Virus record (IMG/VR): IMGVR_UViG_3300042541_001760
Coordinates: 117,689 to 181,688 of that record
Origin: a virus
Direction: 5' to 3' (one strand)
Length of the DNA stretch: 64,000 nucleotides
This document shows, piece after piece, positions 1-8,207 of the stretch. The position numbers and the translations under genes were made by a program. The notes beneath the pieces are model-generated. The model saw nothing but the letters and a program-made list of their open reading frames with translations. It did no database searches and had not been told where the DNA came from. The number at the start of each line of letters is the position of its first letter. Within the stretch, counting starts at the first letter, position 1.

Positions 1-2
1 AC

Positions 3-881
3 ACACTTTCGTCCTTAGATGTATATAATTGTAATGCTTGGAGAATCGCGGCAAGTAGTCCAGGGTTCGGTATTTACAATATACAAGGTATCAGATTATT
101 CAATTGTAATTTTTGGGGTAATTTATCAACGGTCCATGGAAGTGTATACATAACTAGTGCCACAGGTGTTGAGTTATATAATTGTAATATGAGAGGAGGA
201 ACTACCGTAGTATCTACAAGGGGCATGGTTTTGTCAACGTTATTTGATGCGGTATTAAAAAATTGTACTTTTGGTACGGGTCAAACCAATTCATTTGCTG
301 ACGTTGTTATCAACGCCAACACTTATGATAAAAAAATATTATTCGAGAATTGCCTATTTAACTCTACTACTAAATTCTCAACTCTAACGAATTTAGTTTC
401 TAATGAATTTGTAAAATTACAAAGGTATCAACAGACGAATAATAATAATTATATATACACAAGAGCAGGAAACGCATCACAATATGATGGTGTCATTTAT
501 AAAACAGGTACCGCATCCACAAGGTTAATACCACTTTCAACCACATTCAAACACACCTCACCTGTAAAAATAATGCCAGTTGCGTCAGGACAATCTCCTA
601 CCGTTTCGGTTTGGGTTAGAAAATCGTCTGTATCGGATGCGTCAGGGGCGAATTACAACGGAGCACAACCAAGATTAATGTTAGGATATTCACCATCGGT
701 TTTTAACTATACAGGTAACTCAGACCAAGTATTGACAACAATGTCTTCGTCTCTCGGAACTTGGGAACAACTAACCGCAACCATACCATATACCGCAATT
801 TCAAATGGAGGTTTTGAAATTTATGTTGATTGTGATGGAACCACAGGATGGATAAACGTAGATGATTGGAGTTTATCGTAA
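3..881 (+). CDS. Tail fibre / beta-helix protein, C-terminal part (5' end outside window)
   Basis: The frame is open from the first bases of the window, so only the last ~292 residues are seen. The first half repeats turns with Asn-Cys at regular spacing (LYNCN, LFNCNF, LKNCTF, FENCLF), as in right-handed parallel beta-helix tail spikes. The last ~130 residues look like a jelly-roll carbohydrate-binding domain ending in VDDWSLS. Inferred role: receptor binding or polysaccharide degradation at the tail tip. Its stop overlaps the next start (TAATG). Fold assignment is by eye; the exact family is not recognised. Confidence 0.75.
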   Translation, partial: TLSSLDVYNCNAWRIAASSPGFGIYNIQGIRLFNCNFWGNLSTVHGSVYITSATGVELYNCNMRGGTTVVSTRGMVLSTLFDAVLKNCTFGTGQTNSFADVVINANTYDKKILFENCLFNSTTKFSTLTNLVSNEFVKLQRYQQTNNNNYIYTRAGNASQYDGVIYKTGTASTRLIPLSTTFKHTSPVKIMPVASGQSPTVSVWVRKSSVSDASGANYNGAQPRLMLGYSPSVFNYTGNSDQVLTTMSSSLGTWEQLTATIPYTAISNGGFEIYVDCDGTTGWINVDDWSLS

Positions 882-1072
882 TGCCACAGATAGATAACAC
901 AAATTTAGAAGAGTATTGGTTTGAAGGAGAACCTTTTAAAGGTGTTAATTCAACATTAGATACCGGTAGTCAGGAATATTGGTTTGAGGGTGAACCTATT
1001 AAAACTTTATTAACTCCACAAACAAATCAAAATCAACAAGGAAGTTTCTTTGCTTTTTTTGATGGTTTTTAA
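881..1072 (+). CDS. Small protein with repeated EYWFEGEP motif, probably structural
   Basis: 63 residues starting at an ATG that overlaps the tail-fibre stop (TAATG). A TTG 15 nt upstream is in frame but lies inside the previous gene. The motif EYWFEGEP occurs twice (residues 11-18 and 32-39), and the C-terminus is aromatic and Gly-rich (FFAFFDGF). Coupling to the fibre gene suggests a virion or fibre-associated protein. It is convergent with the next gene, overlapping by 4 nt. Function unknown. Confidence 0.65.
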   Translation: MPQIDNTNLEEYWFEGEPFKGVNSTLDTGSQEYWFEGEPIKTLLTPQTNQNQQGSFFAFFDGF

Positions 1073-2100
1073 ATACCGTAAGGGGTTCTACTCCAACGAA
1101 TGTTAATGTACATATTAACTTTTTTTCTCAATGTCGTCTCAATGTAAATTTGAAATTTTTGTGAATCCTCAAATGATGTTAATTCCCCATCTTCATATAG
1201 GTGATACTCACCAACTTCCTCCAACACATCCAATTTATTTAGAACGATATTGGTAACACCATTTATTTTACAAGATTTAATTAGTGAATCCAAGTCCAAC
1301 CAATTAATCTGTCGGGATCTTCCTGTTGTTGCCCCAAACTCATTACCAATCTGACGAATTTTTTCAAACGATTCACCGAATTTATCCTTAGTCCATTGGT
1401 CGCCCTCAAAATCTTTTGACCCAACATAAGTTCTATACGCTTTGGCAACCCCATATACTCGTCTAATTTTACTCGGAGGTATTCCATTAAGTATTGCTCC
1501 CCCAACCGTACAATGAGACGATGTAACGTAAGGATAATCACCCCAATCAATATCTAATTCAAATCCTTGTGCTCCTTCAAACAATACTTTAACTTTATCG
1601 TCGTTTTCGTGGAACTCTTCATAGATATCAATTAAGAAACTTTTAAGTTCTTCTACGGATTCCGCTCTTATCCCTTTACGAGAGTATTTGTCTCGGTAAG
1701 CAGGTCCGTTACCCCTTTTGGTTGTTCCGATCTTGGTCTCACCATTCTCCTCATTGAGATGCTCATCGGTAATTACGTGAGTTCTCTTATCAATGAATAG
1801 ATTACCTTTAACATCAAACCCACCTTTCTCCAATTCTTCAATTTCCTTGAATAATCCCTCTACATTAACCACGCAACCAGGTCCGATGATTGATTTAATA
1901 CCATAAATCACCCCAACAGGTATATAATGGGTAACAAACTTCTGATCGTTATGGTAAATGGTGTGTCCGGCGTTACCACCCCCATTATATCTAACTACGT
2001 GAGTGTATTCATTTGATTGTTTAGCCAAATGATGGGCTACTTTTCCTTTTCCGGTGTCTCCCGCTTGGAGATCAACGATAACATCAGCGTATTGTATCAT
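1069..2100 (-). CDS. purA: Adenylosuccinate synthetase family protein (PurA/PurZ)
   Basis: 343 residues, close to phage PurZ and archaeal PurA and shorter than E. coli PurA (~430). The family joins IMP (PurA) or dGMP (PurZ) to aspartate using a nucleoside triphosphate. The P-loop reads DLQAGDTGKGK (residues 10-20) and keeps the catalytic Asp (D15) of PurA, which described PurZ enzymes replace. The next residue is Thr, as in PurZ (GSTGKG), not Glu as in PurA (GDEGKG). NAGHT carries the catalytic His (H46). EGAQG, YPYVTSS and GNEFGATTGR are all present. The start overlaps the DHFR stop (ATGA). The substrate, IMP or dGMP, cannot be settled from sequence. Confidence 0.9.
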   Translation of the reverse strand: MIQYADVIVDLQAGDTGKGKVAHHLAKQSNEYTHVVRYNGGGNAGHTIYHNDQKFVTHYIPVGVIYGIKSIIGPGCVVNVEGLFKEIEELEKGGFDVKGNLFIDKRTHVITDEHLNEENGETKIGTTKRGNGPAYRDKYSRKGIRAESVEELKSFLIDIYEEFHENDDKVKVLFEGAQGFELDIDWGDYPYVTSSHCTVGGAILNGIPPSKIRRVYGVAKAYRTYVGSKDFEGDQWTKDKFGESFEKIRQIGNEFGATTGRSRQINWLDLDSLIKSCKINGVTNIVLNKLDVLEEVGEYHLYEDGELTSFEDSQKFQIYIETTLRKKVNMYINIRWSRTPYGI

Positions 2101-2486
2101 AAATTAGGTTCAAAATGGTAATTAAAGATTTTACAATCTGGATTTAGGTTTTTTAGGTCGGGAAATGTCGTATCTCCCACCTGATTATCATTAATATGTG
2201 AAATATGTAACTCTGTAAATAGATGACAGAAGGTTTCATACGTTTTTTTACCCCCAATACACCAATTACACCCAAAAAGGTCGTTATTTATGGTATATTC
2301 CCTCTTATATATGAATATTTCCCTGTTTTTAAGGGGTGGGAGGGTTAAAGAGGTGTTATAACCCACTAATAACGTCCCTCCTGTGGTTAATCTCTTAAAA
2401 TGTTGTAAATCTTCGGTACATTTCCACAGGAGGGTGTTATTTTTACCTATAAACCCCAAATTATTGGTTGCGATGATGGCTTTCAT
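2097..2486 (-). CDS. folA: Dihydrofolate reductase, short form
   Basis: 129 residues, about 30 shorter than E. coli DHFR. It reduces dihydrofolate with NADPH, regenerating the cofactor consumed by the ThyA encoded at 50.8-52.0 kb. Visible motifs: IGKNNTLLWK near the N-terminus, TEDLQHFKR with the catalytic acidic residue D26, CIGGKKTYETF (the IGG nucleotide-binding turn) and GDTTFPD near the end. The last strand is reduced. It lies between the phosphoesterase and PurA-family genes and overlaps the latter by 4 nt, so they are probably co-transcribed. Confidence 0.9.
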   Translation of the reverse strand: MKAIIATNNLGFIGKNNTLLWKCTEDLQHFKRLTTGGTLLVGYNTSLTLPPLKNREIFIYKREYTINNDLFGCNWCIGGKKTYETFCHLFTELHISHINDNQVGDTTFPDLKNLNPDCKIFNYHFEPNL

Positions 2487-2489
2487 AGG

Positions 2490-3140
2490 TTAAAACTCAA
2501 AATCAAGGGTAATTGGGTCATTTTGATACAAATAATCCTCACCAAGGCTAGATGCGTTGATAAATGTCATTCCATCCATCTCTTTCATCCCATACGAACT
2601 GTGAATGTGCCCAAATGCGTGTACTTTTGGCTTGATTTCCATTACTCTATTGTATAAATCCTCACAACCTACTCTTTCGCTTATATTGGTAATGTCTAAA
2701 ATACCCAATAATGGTCCGTGAGTAATCAAAATATCGGTATCTTGGGGTATTCTTTCCCATTTTTGAGCAATATCCCAACCACGATTAACATTAAACGCCC
2801 AATTATGAAACCGAGGTTGCCAAGGAGACCCGTAAATCTTGATACCATCAATGATTATACTATTATCCTCCAAATAGGTGACACTAGGGTAGTTTTTAAG
2901 TAGTTCAAAGCACTCCTTTGGGTTATCTTGGAATCCGAAATCGTGATTTCCTGCGATGAATATCTTATATTCATACCCTTTTATACCATCAAACCAACCA
3001 AGGAAGTTTTCAATCTCATTCTTATAACCCCGACTACTGATATCACCACAATGTATGAGGATATCCCCACCAGGTAAGTCATTTGTTAGATGCCTATGTT
3101 TGGTGTGGGTATCACTTATGAATGTTATCTTCTTTTTCAT
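2490..3140 (-). CDS. Calcineurin-like metallophosphoesterase
   Basis: 216 residues with the full metallophosphoesterase signature: SDTH (D10, H12), HCGD (D33), GNHD near residue 66, ITHGP near 140 and GHIH near 177. The layout matches the MPPED-type branch of the family. The substrate (cyclic nucleotide, nucleic acid end or phosphoester) cannot be told. It heads the DHFR-PurA operon; a TAnnTTTG element ends 4 nt before the ATG. Confidence 0.9.
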   Translation of the reverse strand: MKKKITFISDTHTKHRHLTNDLPGGDILIHCGDISSRGYKNEIENFLGWFDGIKGYEYKIFIAGNHDFGFQDNPKECFELLKNYPSVTYLEDNSIIIDGIKIYGSPWQPRFHNWAFNVNRGWDIAQKWERIPQDTDILITHGPLLGILDITNISERVGCEDLYNRVMEIKPKVHAFGHIHSSYGMKEMDGMTFINASSLGEDYLYQNDPITLDFEF

Positions 3141-3144
3141 ACTA

Positions 3145-3152
3145 CAAATATA
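3145..3152 (-). promoter_or_regulatory. Host-type -7 element TATATTTG, 4 nt before ATG
   Basis: The coding strand reads TATATTTG-TAGT-ATG. It matches the Bacteroidota -7 consensus TAnnTTTG. At the usual spacing transcription would begin at or next to the A of the ATG, giving a leaderless mRNA. No clear TTTG is present at -33. Confidence 0.55.
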
Positions 3153-3164
3153 GTGTTTTTTTTG

Positions 3165-3830
3165 TTAATCCCACCAATGATCCATCTTTCGTTCAAGTAT
3201 TTTAAACAAAAGTTTCTTAGCCTTAATGTGATTATGTAATCCAACTCTGTGAGGTATAATAGATTTATCTGACTCCTTATCTTTGAACTTGTTTTTAACA
3301 ATTCTTGTTGAGTTTTTGTAGATATTTAAGTAATCCTCAAAATTTTCTGATATTATATCAGATTTAACTTCATACAACTTACCACCTTTTTCATCCTTAC
3401 GATCAACCTCAACAAAATCAAATGTTGATTCGTAATAATCAAAATACTCGGTATTATAATATTCATTTTTGACTTTATCAATCAAATTCAAAACTATTGT
3501 CATATCGCGATTATTAATATCAACTCCTGAATGTCTATTATTTGACACAAGATACTCTCTTTGGAGATATATTTTTCTTTCGAGTACGGTGTATATGTAT
3601 GAGTGATCCCAATTCCTGTCTTTCCAAATGGTTGGAATCCAATAATACAAATTAGCGAATCCAACTCCGACATCATTAAGGAAGTTTAGTATTTTCATCA
3701 AGAAACTACCGATACTTGTATTACGATACTTATCGTATATAAACCAATTAAGTAATGTTATTGGGTTGTAGGTCTTTCTACCGAATGCTGAATCTTTTGG
3801 TAAGATTAAAGGTTTATATTTATTTTCCAT
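3165..3830 (-). CDS. Conserved phage protein of unknown function
   Basis: 221 residues from the ATG beginning MENKYKP. An ATG 15 nt upstream is in frame but lies within the -7 element. The central region is rich in aromatics (YYWIPTIWKDRNWDHSY, ~residues 62-78), and the C-terminal third is basic and charged with HRVGLHNH. It resembles a family I associate with tailed phages (the WIPxIWKDRxWDH pattern) whose role is unknown. No membrane segment is clear. Confidence 0.7.
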   Translation of the reverse strand: MENKYKPLILPKDSAFGRKTYNPITLLNWFIYDKYRNTSIGSFLMKILNFLNDVGVGFANLYYWIPTIWKDRNWDHSYIYTVLERKIYLQREYLVSNNRHSGVDINNRDMTIVLNLIDKVKNEYYNTEYFDYYESTFDFVEVDRKDEKGGKLYEVKSDIISENFEDYLNIYKNSTRIVKNKFKDKESDKSIIPHRVGLHNHIKAKKLLFKILERKMDHWWD

Positions 3831-3834
3831 AGCA

Positions 3835-3842
3835 CAAATATA
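3835..3842 (-). promoter_or_regulatory. Host-type -7 element TATATTTG, 4 nt before ATG
   Basis: The coding strand reads TATATTTG-TGCT-ATGG, with the same 4-nt gap to the start codon as at 3140, 6318, 34712 and 59044. This placement decides the MENK start of the gene at 3165-3830. Confidence 0.5.
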
Positions 3843-3860
3843 CATAAAAATATTTAATAA

Positions 3861-4292
3861 TCAAAGGTGTTCTGACATTCTATCCTCAATATCTTCCAAT
3901 AAGGAAGTATCAAAAGGAACTCCGTGGCGACCCTCAAAGTTCTCAATAAGAATCTCAATAGAATCGTTAAAATTAAATTTTCTCAATAGGAGATACGCTC
4001 CGAGATCAGCTTCCATTTCATCTTTTTGATTTCTTATCTGATCGTGACCCAAGATAATGTGACTTACTTCGTGAGCCTCAATAAATTTCAAGACATCACC
4101 ATTAAATCCATCCTCATTTAGAAATACCTCACCATCAATAAAAACTTTTTTACTATCAGGGGTTACAAAACCATATCCCAAATTATTAAACAATGGCGCG
4201 AATGAGTCATAATCTTCGTGACCCTTAAAAATTAAAATAATATCCACATCCGGTAGGAAAGTGCTCTTATAACCTGTTACGTCTTCTTCCAT
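3861..4292 (-). CDS. HExxH zinc-peptidase-like protein
   Basis: About 143 residues from the ATG (MEEDVTGYK) placed 2 nt after the upstream stop. It has HEVSHIILGH (HExxH near residue 74) followed by DEMEADLGAYLLL, which supplies the third zinc ligand and helix seen in M48/M78 (IrrE-like) peptidases. It is small for a processed protease and has no signal peptide. Its neighbour also carries HExxH, so the two may act together. Target unknown. Confidence 0.75.
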   Translation of the reverse strand: MEEDVTGYKSTFLPDVDIILIFKGHEDYDSFAPLFNNLGYGFVTPDSKKVFIDGEVFLNEDGFNGDVLKFIEAHEVSHIILGHDQIRNQKDEMEADLGAYLLLRKFNFNDSIEILIENFEGRHGVPFDTSLLEDIEDRMSEHL

Positions 4293-4294
4293 AA

Positions 4295-4681
4295 TTAAAT
4301 TACTCCGTTTCTCTTTAAATATGCGTAACAAGTGCGATAGTGCTTCAATTCGGACTCATAAGCCTCAATTTCCATTGGGTGTGATTCATATGAGAAATTT
4401 TTGCTGAGTTTCTCGTATTTCGCCATATCATTAATTTTTGGCATTTGAAGAAAGTGGGTGTATTCGTGGATAACGACTCTGATTAATCCGGAGATGGATT
4501 TGCAGTTGTGAGCGTAGATAGTGATAAGACGCTCAGAGTATTCTCCTTGACAATCTTTGAACTTATAGTTCTTGCTTACCTCCAAATCAGGTACGAGACC
4601 AGATTTTAAAGGACTACCAAACTTATTAACACACCATTCGTATGTCTTTTCTACAATCAAACCTTTTCTCATCCGTTTCAT
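4295..4681 (-). CDS. HExxH zinc-peptidase-like protein
   Basis: About 128 residues from the ATG (MKRMRKGLIV). Start chosen because a perfect host-type promoter lies just upstream of this ATG and would exclude the in-frame upstream codons. VVIHEYTHFLQ carries HExxH near residue 73, and HPMEIEAYE follows ~25 residues later with a likely glutamate zinc ligand. Two Cys occur in YAHNCKS and HYRTCYAY. It is probably translated together with the next HExxH gene. Confidence 0.75.
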   Translation of the reverse strand: MKRMRKGLIVEKTYEWCVNKFGSPLKSGLVPDLEVSKNYKFKDCQGEYSERLITIYAHNCKSISGLIRVVIHEYTHFLQMPKINDMAKYEKLSKNFSYESHPMEIEAYESELKHYRTCYAYLKRNGVI

Positions 4682-4701
4682 ATCGTTTAGTTTTGTGATG
4701 A

Positions 4702-4732
4702 CAAATATACAAAACTTTCTGATAAACACAAA
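4702..4732 (-). promoter_or_regulatory. Host-type promoter TTTG-N19-TATATTTG
   Basis: On the minus strand TTTG (4732-4729), 19 nt, then TATATTTG (4709-4702). This is an exact Bacteroidota sigma-A consensus with ideal spacing. It drives the two HExxH genes with a ~20-nt leader. Confidence 0.75.
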
Positions 4733-4743
4733 ATAAAATTCGG

Positions 4744-5022
4744 CTATTTTATATTTTCAAATGGTACGGGATTGAAGTTGATTGAAGTAACGTCGTTAAG
4801 TGTAGATTTTATTATTTTAGTTACCTTATATAATTGATCGAACCATTCAGGGACATTAATATCCTTCCAATCTAAAAGAGCAATATAAACAACATAATGA
4901 CCCCCATAAACCTCATTAACCTCACCCACATATAATTTAGGCGCATTAGGCATAGTTTTAGGTATGGTTCTATTACCATATACCTCAATCATTTTTTTAA
5001 TGAAAATTTTATTATTGTCCAT
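4744..5022 (-). CDS. Hypothetical phage protein
   Basis: 92 residues, not recognised. It starts with a basic helix (MDNNKIFIKKMIEVYG), followed by beta-rich YVGEVNEVYGGHYVVYIALLDW and a C-terminal helix with WFDQLYKVTKII. The helix-strand-helix plan is like the ~100-residue family common in this window. It follows the gene at 5024-5323 by 1 nt, so the two are co-translated. Confidence 0.55.
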   Translation of the reverse strand: MDNNKIFIKKMIEVYGNRTIPKTMPNAPKLYVGEVNEVYGGHYVVYIALLDWKDINVPEWFDQLYKVTKIIKSTLNDVTSINFNPVPFENIK

Positions 5023-5023
5023 A

Positions 5024-5323
5024 TTATTTGGTTGATATAATCATATCAATATATTTCTTAATCGTTCTTCTGATAATATCTTCAGATAAATTAGGAAAAG
5101 ATTCAGAGACGTAAAGATACATCTTATTTACCAAATATTTCTTATTACCCTCAACAAAATAACGCTTATCATCAACATTAATGAATGTATGATCCTTATC
5201 AAGGATTGTTTGGGTATGAATGGGATAGTGTCTCCTTAAATGAGTCAGGACACCATTATCAGTGTTATCCTTATACTTATTCAGGATATCATCTTTTTCG
5301 TCTTGTTCAATTACTAACTTCAT
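5024..5323 (-). CDS. Small protein of the window-wide helix-strand-helix family
   Basis: 99 residues. N-terminus MKLVIEQDEKDDILNKY, middle strands FINVDDKRYFVEGNKKYLVN, and C-terminal helices SESFPNLSEDIIRRTIKKYID. This is the same plan as the family found at 12.8-19.7, 38.7-40.8 and 59.2-59.9 kb. TATATTTA lies 9 nt before the ATG. Function unknown. Confidence 0.6.
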   Translation of the reverse strand: MKLVIEQDEKDDILNKYKDNTDNGVLTHLRRHYPIHTQTILDKDHTFINVDDKRYFVEGNKKYLVNKMYLYVSESFPNLSEDIIRRTIKKYIDMIISTK

Positions 5324-5339
5324 ATTAGTAAATATACGA

Positions 5340-6230
5340 TTAAAAGTATTTCACCGCACTACCATCCTCAAAAATAAGTATTTTCATACCATCATAATCC
5401 ATATCAACTTCATTACCAACAACATTTAATATCTTGATAGGTCTTTTCAGTTTTATGTTAGTGAAAATTGGGTCATACACTTTATTATTACCATTAAAGT
5501 CATACTGAATTAATCTATAATAAGAAACACCATCATAAGGAGTTCTATCTAAATATTCATAATCAACTCTGTAGTTTGAATTACCTTTAGATGTAACTTT
5601 TGCTACTTGTCTATATGTCACCAAATCTTTTGATGTTTCCACAGAAAAATAACTTGAGTTTGACTCGCTCATTGTTGTCCATTTCAACATAACACCCCCT
5701 TCTGTTGGTGTTGCGGTAAATAGAGTTAGATTAACAGGTAATAAAGAAGCGTTTGACCAGTAAGGACAAATTGTTGATAGTCCTTGACAGAAGAAACCAA
5801 TAGCATTTCCGGTAACACACCAAACATAACGATTTCCGGTGGTAAGATTATTAAAAAACTGACCTTGACCAACAACAACATCTGATGTCATATCACAAAG
5901 AGTTAGTTGTGTAAAATTTACGGTCGTACAACCAAGAGCGGTAAAACCTGAATTCAAATACACTCCACCTCCTTGAGCAATAAACTCAAAACAAAATGTG
6001 AAAGCGATTTGAGGTTGGTCAAGATAATAACAATACCCATTAGATTCCAAATAACCATACGAGGGGATGGGAGTACTCGATTGGTTCACAGGTCCAATAA
6101 CTGAATCACACATAGATGTGAATCTACCATTAGTTAATGTATCTAACTGAATACTATACAATTGTGATTGTTGAGCACTCAAAGATAAACCAAAACTAAG
6201 GAATATTAATATGGAAAGTAGAGTTTTCAT
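5340..6230 (-). CDS. Secreted protein with T9SS-like C-terminal region
   Basis: 296 residues from the ATG that begins a clean signal peptide (MKTLLSILIFLSFGLSLSAQQ). The longer in-frame start would bury the signal, and TATTTATA lies 3 nt before this ATG. The middle part is Cys-containing and beta-rich. The C-terminal half has LPVNLTLFTATP, the linker that usually precedes T9SS sorting domains in Bacteroidota, then YYRLIQYDFNG and a final KILIFEDGSAVKYF that resembles the end of a type A sorting domain. Inferred: exported by the host and derived from a host gene; possibly surface modification during infection. Confidence 0.7.
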   Translation of the reverse strand: MKTLLSILIFLSFGLSLSAQQSQLYSIQLDTLTNGRFTSMCDSVIGPVNQSSTPIPSYGYLESNGYCYYLDQPQIAFTFCFEFIAQGGGVYLNSGFTALGCTTVNFTQLTLCDMTSDVVVGQGQFFNNLTTGNRYVWCVTGNAIGFFCQGLSTICPYWSNASLLPVNLTLFTATPTEGGVMLKWTTMSESNSSYFSVETSKDLVTYRQVAKVTSKGNSNYRVDYEYLDRTPYDGVSYYRLIQYDFNGNNKVYDPIFTNIKLKRPIKILNVVGNEVDMDYDGMKILIFEDGSAVKYF

Positions 6231-6282
6231 ATCTATAAATATCTGGATATTTGTGTTTAGGTGTGCTAATATATAATTAAAT

Positions 6283-6313
6283 TTTGAATAGTAAATACTT
6301 TTTATTACATTTG
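6283..6313 (+). promoter_or_regulatory. Host-type promoter TTTG-N19-TACATTTG
   Basis: TTTG at 6283-6286, 19 nt, TACATTTG at 6306-6313, then 4 nt before the ATG of the gene at 6318. Ideal Bacteroidota spacing. The predicted transcription start coincides with the start codon. Confidence 0.75.
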
Positions 6314-6317
6314 TCAT

Positions 6318-6785
6318 ATGAATATTTTCGTTTTAGATTGGGATATTAAACAGTGCGCAAAAGACCATTGTGATAAACATTGCGTTAAAATGATTCTTGA
6401 GACCGCTCAATTATTGTGTGGTGTTCATTGGTTGTTGGGTAATGACGCTCCATATAAATTGAGTCATAGGAATCACCCGTGTTCTATATGGACAAGAAAA
6501 TCATTAAGTAACTATCTTTGGTTATGTGAATTAGGTTTAGAGTTATGTAACGAGTATACTCGTAGGTATGGTAAAACTCATAAGACTAAACAAATACTTG
6601 AATGGTGTTTAGATAATAAACCTCAAATCCCTGATATAGGTTTTACAGAACCATCATTAGCAATGCCTGACGATTATAAAACTAATGATGTTGTTGAATC
6701 TTATAGGAGATACTACGTTAATGATAAGAAAGAAATTGCTAAGTGGAAAGATGGATATGTTCCAAGTTGGTTTAAATTATCCTAA
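6318..6785 (+). CDS. Conserved phage protein (MNIFVLD family), function unknown
   Basis: 155 residues. It resembles a family I associate with T4-like and cyanophages: MNIFVLDWD start, DKHCVKMILETAQLL, HRNHPCSIWTRKS, ELCNEYTRRYGKTHKT, AMPDDYK and a C-terminal WKDGYVPSWF. The conserved His, Cys and Arg residues suggest an enzyme, but none has been assigned as far as I know. It is one of few plus-strand genes here, with its own consensus promoter, and is convergent with the endolysin. Confidence 0.75.
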   Translation: MNIFVLDWDIKQCAKDHCDKHCVKMILETAQLLCGVHWLLGNDAPYKLSHRNHPCSIWTRKSLSNYLWLCELGLELCNEYTRRYGKTHKTKQILEWCLDNKPQIPDIGFTEPSLAMPDDYKTNDVVESYRRYYVNDKKEIAKWKDGYVPSWFKLS

Positions 6786-7669
6786 GCAGTACAACCACCA
6801 TCTCTACAGAATAAATTCTTTTCTTTTTCTCTTCTTGTTTTTAATCCTGAAAATCCGGCTTTATCTGAGTTGAATGTGAGTATCCTTTTTGATGCCTCAG
6901 CAAATTTACCCGCTCTAACATAATCAATTAAATCGTTTTGGGCTGAATCTCCTCGTATTGATCCACATCCAGCATTAAACGTTAAAGAAGTTAAAGCATC
7001 AAACATGCTTTGAGTTATCGTTCTATTAATGTTATTTCTTTTCCACTCACCGAATATTCTTTTAACGCAATCGGATGCGGTTTTAGTATCCTTTTGTAAT
7101 AATTGCTCCGCCTTTGATTGGTTTATTGTCATATTAGGTTTTACATTTTCACCTGTATGACCAAATCCTACGGTCCATTTATCACCTGGTACTCTATAAG
7201 ATTTTAACATAGGTTGACAATTAGAACCCGGTTTACCTTCTTCACATTTCAAAAACTTAATAAGTTCTTCGGAAGGTTGTAATGATAAAGGGTCTAGTAA
7301 TGTTTTTTGTTGTGATGATGTCTTTTTTTGTGATGGTAATGTATTTTGTTTTTTACCATTTAAAATTAGATTTAAAAGTCCGTTGGTTTTAAAAATATTG
7401 TAAATTGTTTTTTTCTCCTCATCGGTAAACTCATAAGGTTCTAATATTATTTGTTGTAGATTTTGACTATGATTCTTAACTAATATATTATTAACAGAAT
7501 TTAAAATATTCTGATTATTTATTAGTTTTAATGCGGAATACATTTTTTCTTCATCCGTACCAACACCACTAACAGACGACCATATAGTGTCGGCAATTTC
7601 TTGGGGGTTCGGGGATTTTAATTGCTCAATTAAAATTTTACACTGACTTTCATTAATTATTAACTTCAT
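6782..7669 (-). CDS. Endolysin: GH24-type lysozyme with N-terminal GxGTDE module
   Basis: 295 residues. The N-terminal MKLIINESQCKILIEQ is one of the shared leaders. A module near residues 25-65 (VSGVGTDEEKMYSALKLI) resembles an annexin-like GxGT repeat. The C-terminal half (~140-290) is a GH24 muramidase: LKCEEG with the catalytic Glu, KWTVGFGHTG, a long helix and LTSLTFNAGCGSI. It cleaves peptidoglycan between MurNAc and GlcNAc. There is no signal peptide, so release depends on a holin or on being a virion enzyme. The leader and the same module in the metalloprotease at 21371-22642 favour a virion-associated role. Confidence 0.82.
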   Translation of the reverse strand: MKLIINESQCKILIEQLKSPNPQEIADTIWSSVSGVGTDEEKMYSALKLINNQNILNSVNNILVKNHSQNLQQIILEPYEFTDEEKKTIYNIFKTNGLLNLILNGKKQNTLPSQKKTSSQQKTLLDPLSLQPSEELIKFLKCEEGKPGSNCQPMLKSYRVPGDKWTVGFGHTGENVKPNMTINQSKAEQLLQKDTKTASDCVKRIFGEWKRNNINRTITQSMFDALTSLTFNAGCGSIRGDSAQNDLIDYVRAGKFAEASKRILTFNSDKAGFSGLKTRREKEKNLFCRDGGCTA

Positions 7670-7742
7670 ACATATAAATATACCGAAGTTGTATTGATAT
7701 TAAGGATTTTTATATTTATGATTTGAAAAAACAGAAACTATT

Positions 7743-8168
7743 ATGAAAAAAATTCAGAGCGGAGACACCGTAAAAGTAAATTACACAGGTAAATTTGAAG
7801 ATGGATCAGTATTTGACACATCTATGGTTGAAGGTAGAGAACCTTTGACAGTAACTTTGGGTCAAGGACAACTTATCCCAGGTTTTGAAAATGGTCTAAT
7901 TGATATGACTATTGGTGAAACAAAAACTATTGAGATTGAACCGAAAGACGCTTATGGTGAACCTGTTGAGGGTATGCTACAAGAGGTTGATAAATCTCAG
8001 CTTCCTGAAGAACTTGAGGTTGGTGGTATGTTACAAGCACAAGGACCGGAAGGGGTATTTAATGTTGTTATCAAGGAAATTAAAGAAACTACCGTTATTT
8101 TGGATGCTAATCACCCATTAGCAGGTAAAAAATTGGTATTTGATTTAGAAGTTGTTGAGGTAATGTAA
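7743..8168 (+). CDS. FKBP-type peptidyl-prolyl isomerase (SlyD-like)
   Basis: 141 residues with FKBP motifs: VKVNYTGKFEDGSVFDTS, LGQGQLIPGFENGLIDM, then an inserted flap of the SlyD type (PKDAYGEPVEGML to VGGMLQAQGPEG), closing with DANHPLAGKKLVFDLEV. It catalyses proline cis-trans isomerisation and acts as a chaperone. The metal-binding His tail of SlyD is absent. Probably host-derived. A host-like TATGATTTG element lies upstream and a strong terminator follows. Confidence 0.92.
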   Translation: MKKIQSGDTVKVNYTGKFEDGSVFDTSMVEGREPLTVTLGQGQLIPGFENGLIDMTIGETKTIEIEPKDAYGEPVEGMLQEVDKSQLPEELEVGGMLQAQGPEGVFNVVIKEIKETTVILDANHPLAGKKLVFDLEVVEVM

Positions 8169-8174
8169 TAAATT

Positions 8175-8203
8175 AAAACCCCAATCAAAAGTTGGGGTTT
8201 TTT
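8175..8203 (+). terminator. Rho-independent terminator after FKBP gene
   Basis: AAAACCCCAA-loop-TTGGGGTTTTTT: a GC stem with a T tract, 6 nt after the FKBP stop. The A tract on the other side could also make it work in reverse. Confidence 0.85.
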
Positions 8204-8207
8204 AATT

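Noticed and set aside
1069-2100. Proof of a 2-aminoadenine (Z) genome
   Set aside because: The catalytic Asp typical of PurA is kept and no DatZ or DpoZ gene is in view, so only the family is claimed.
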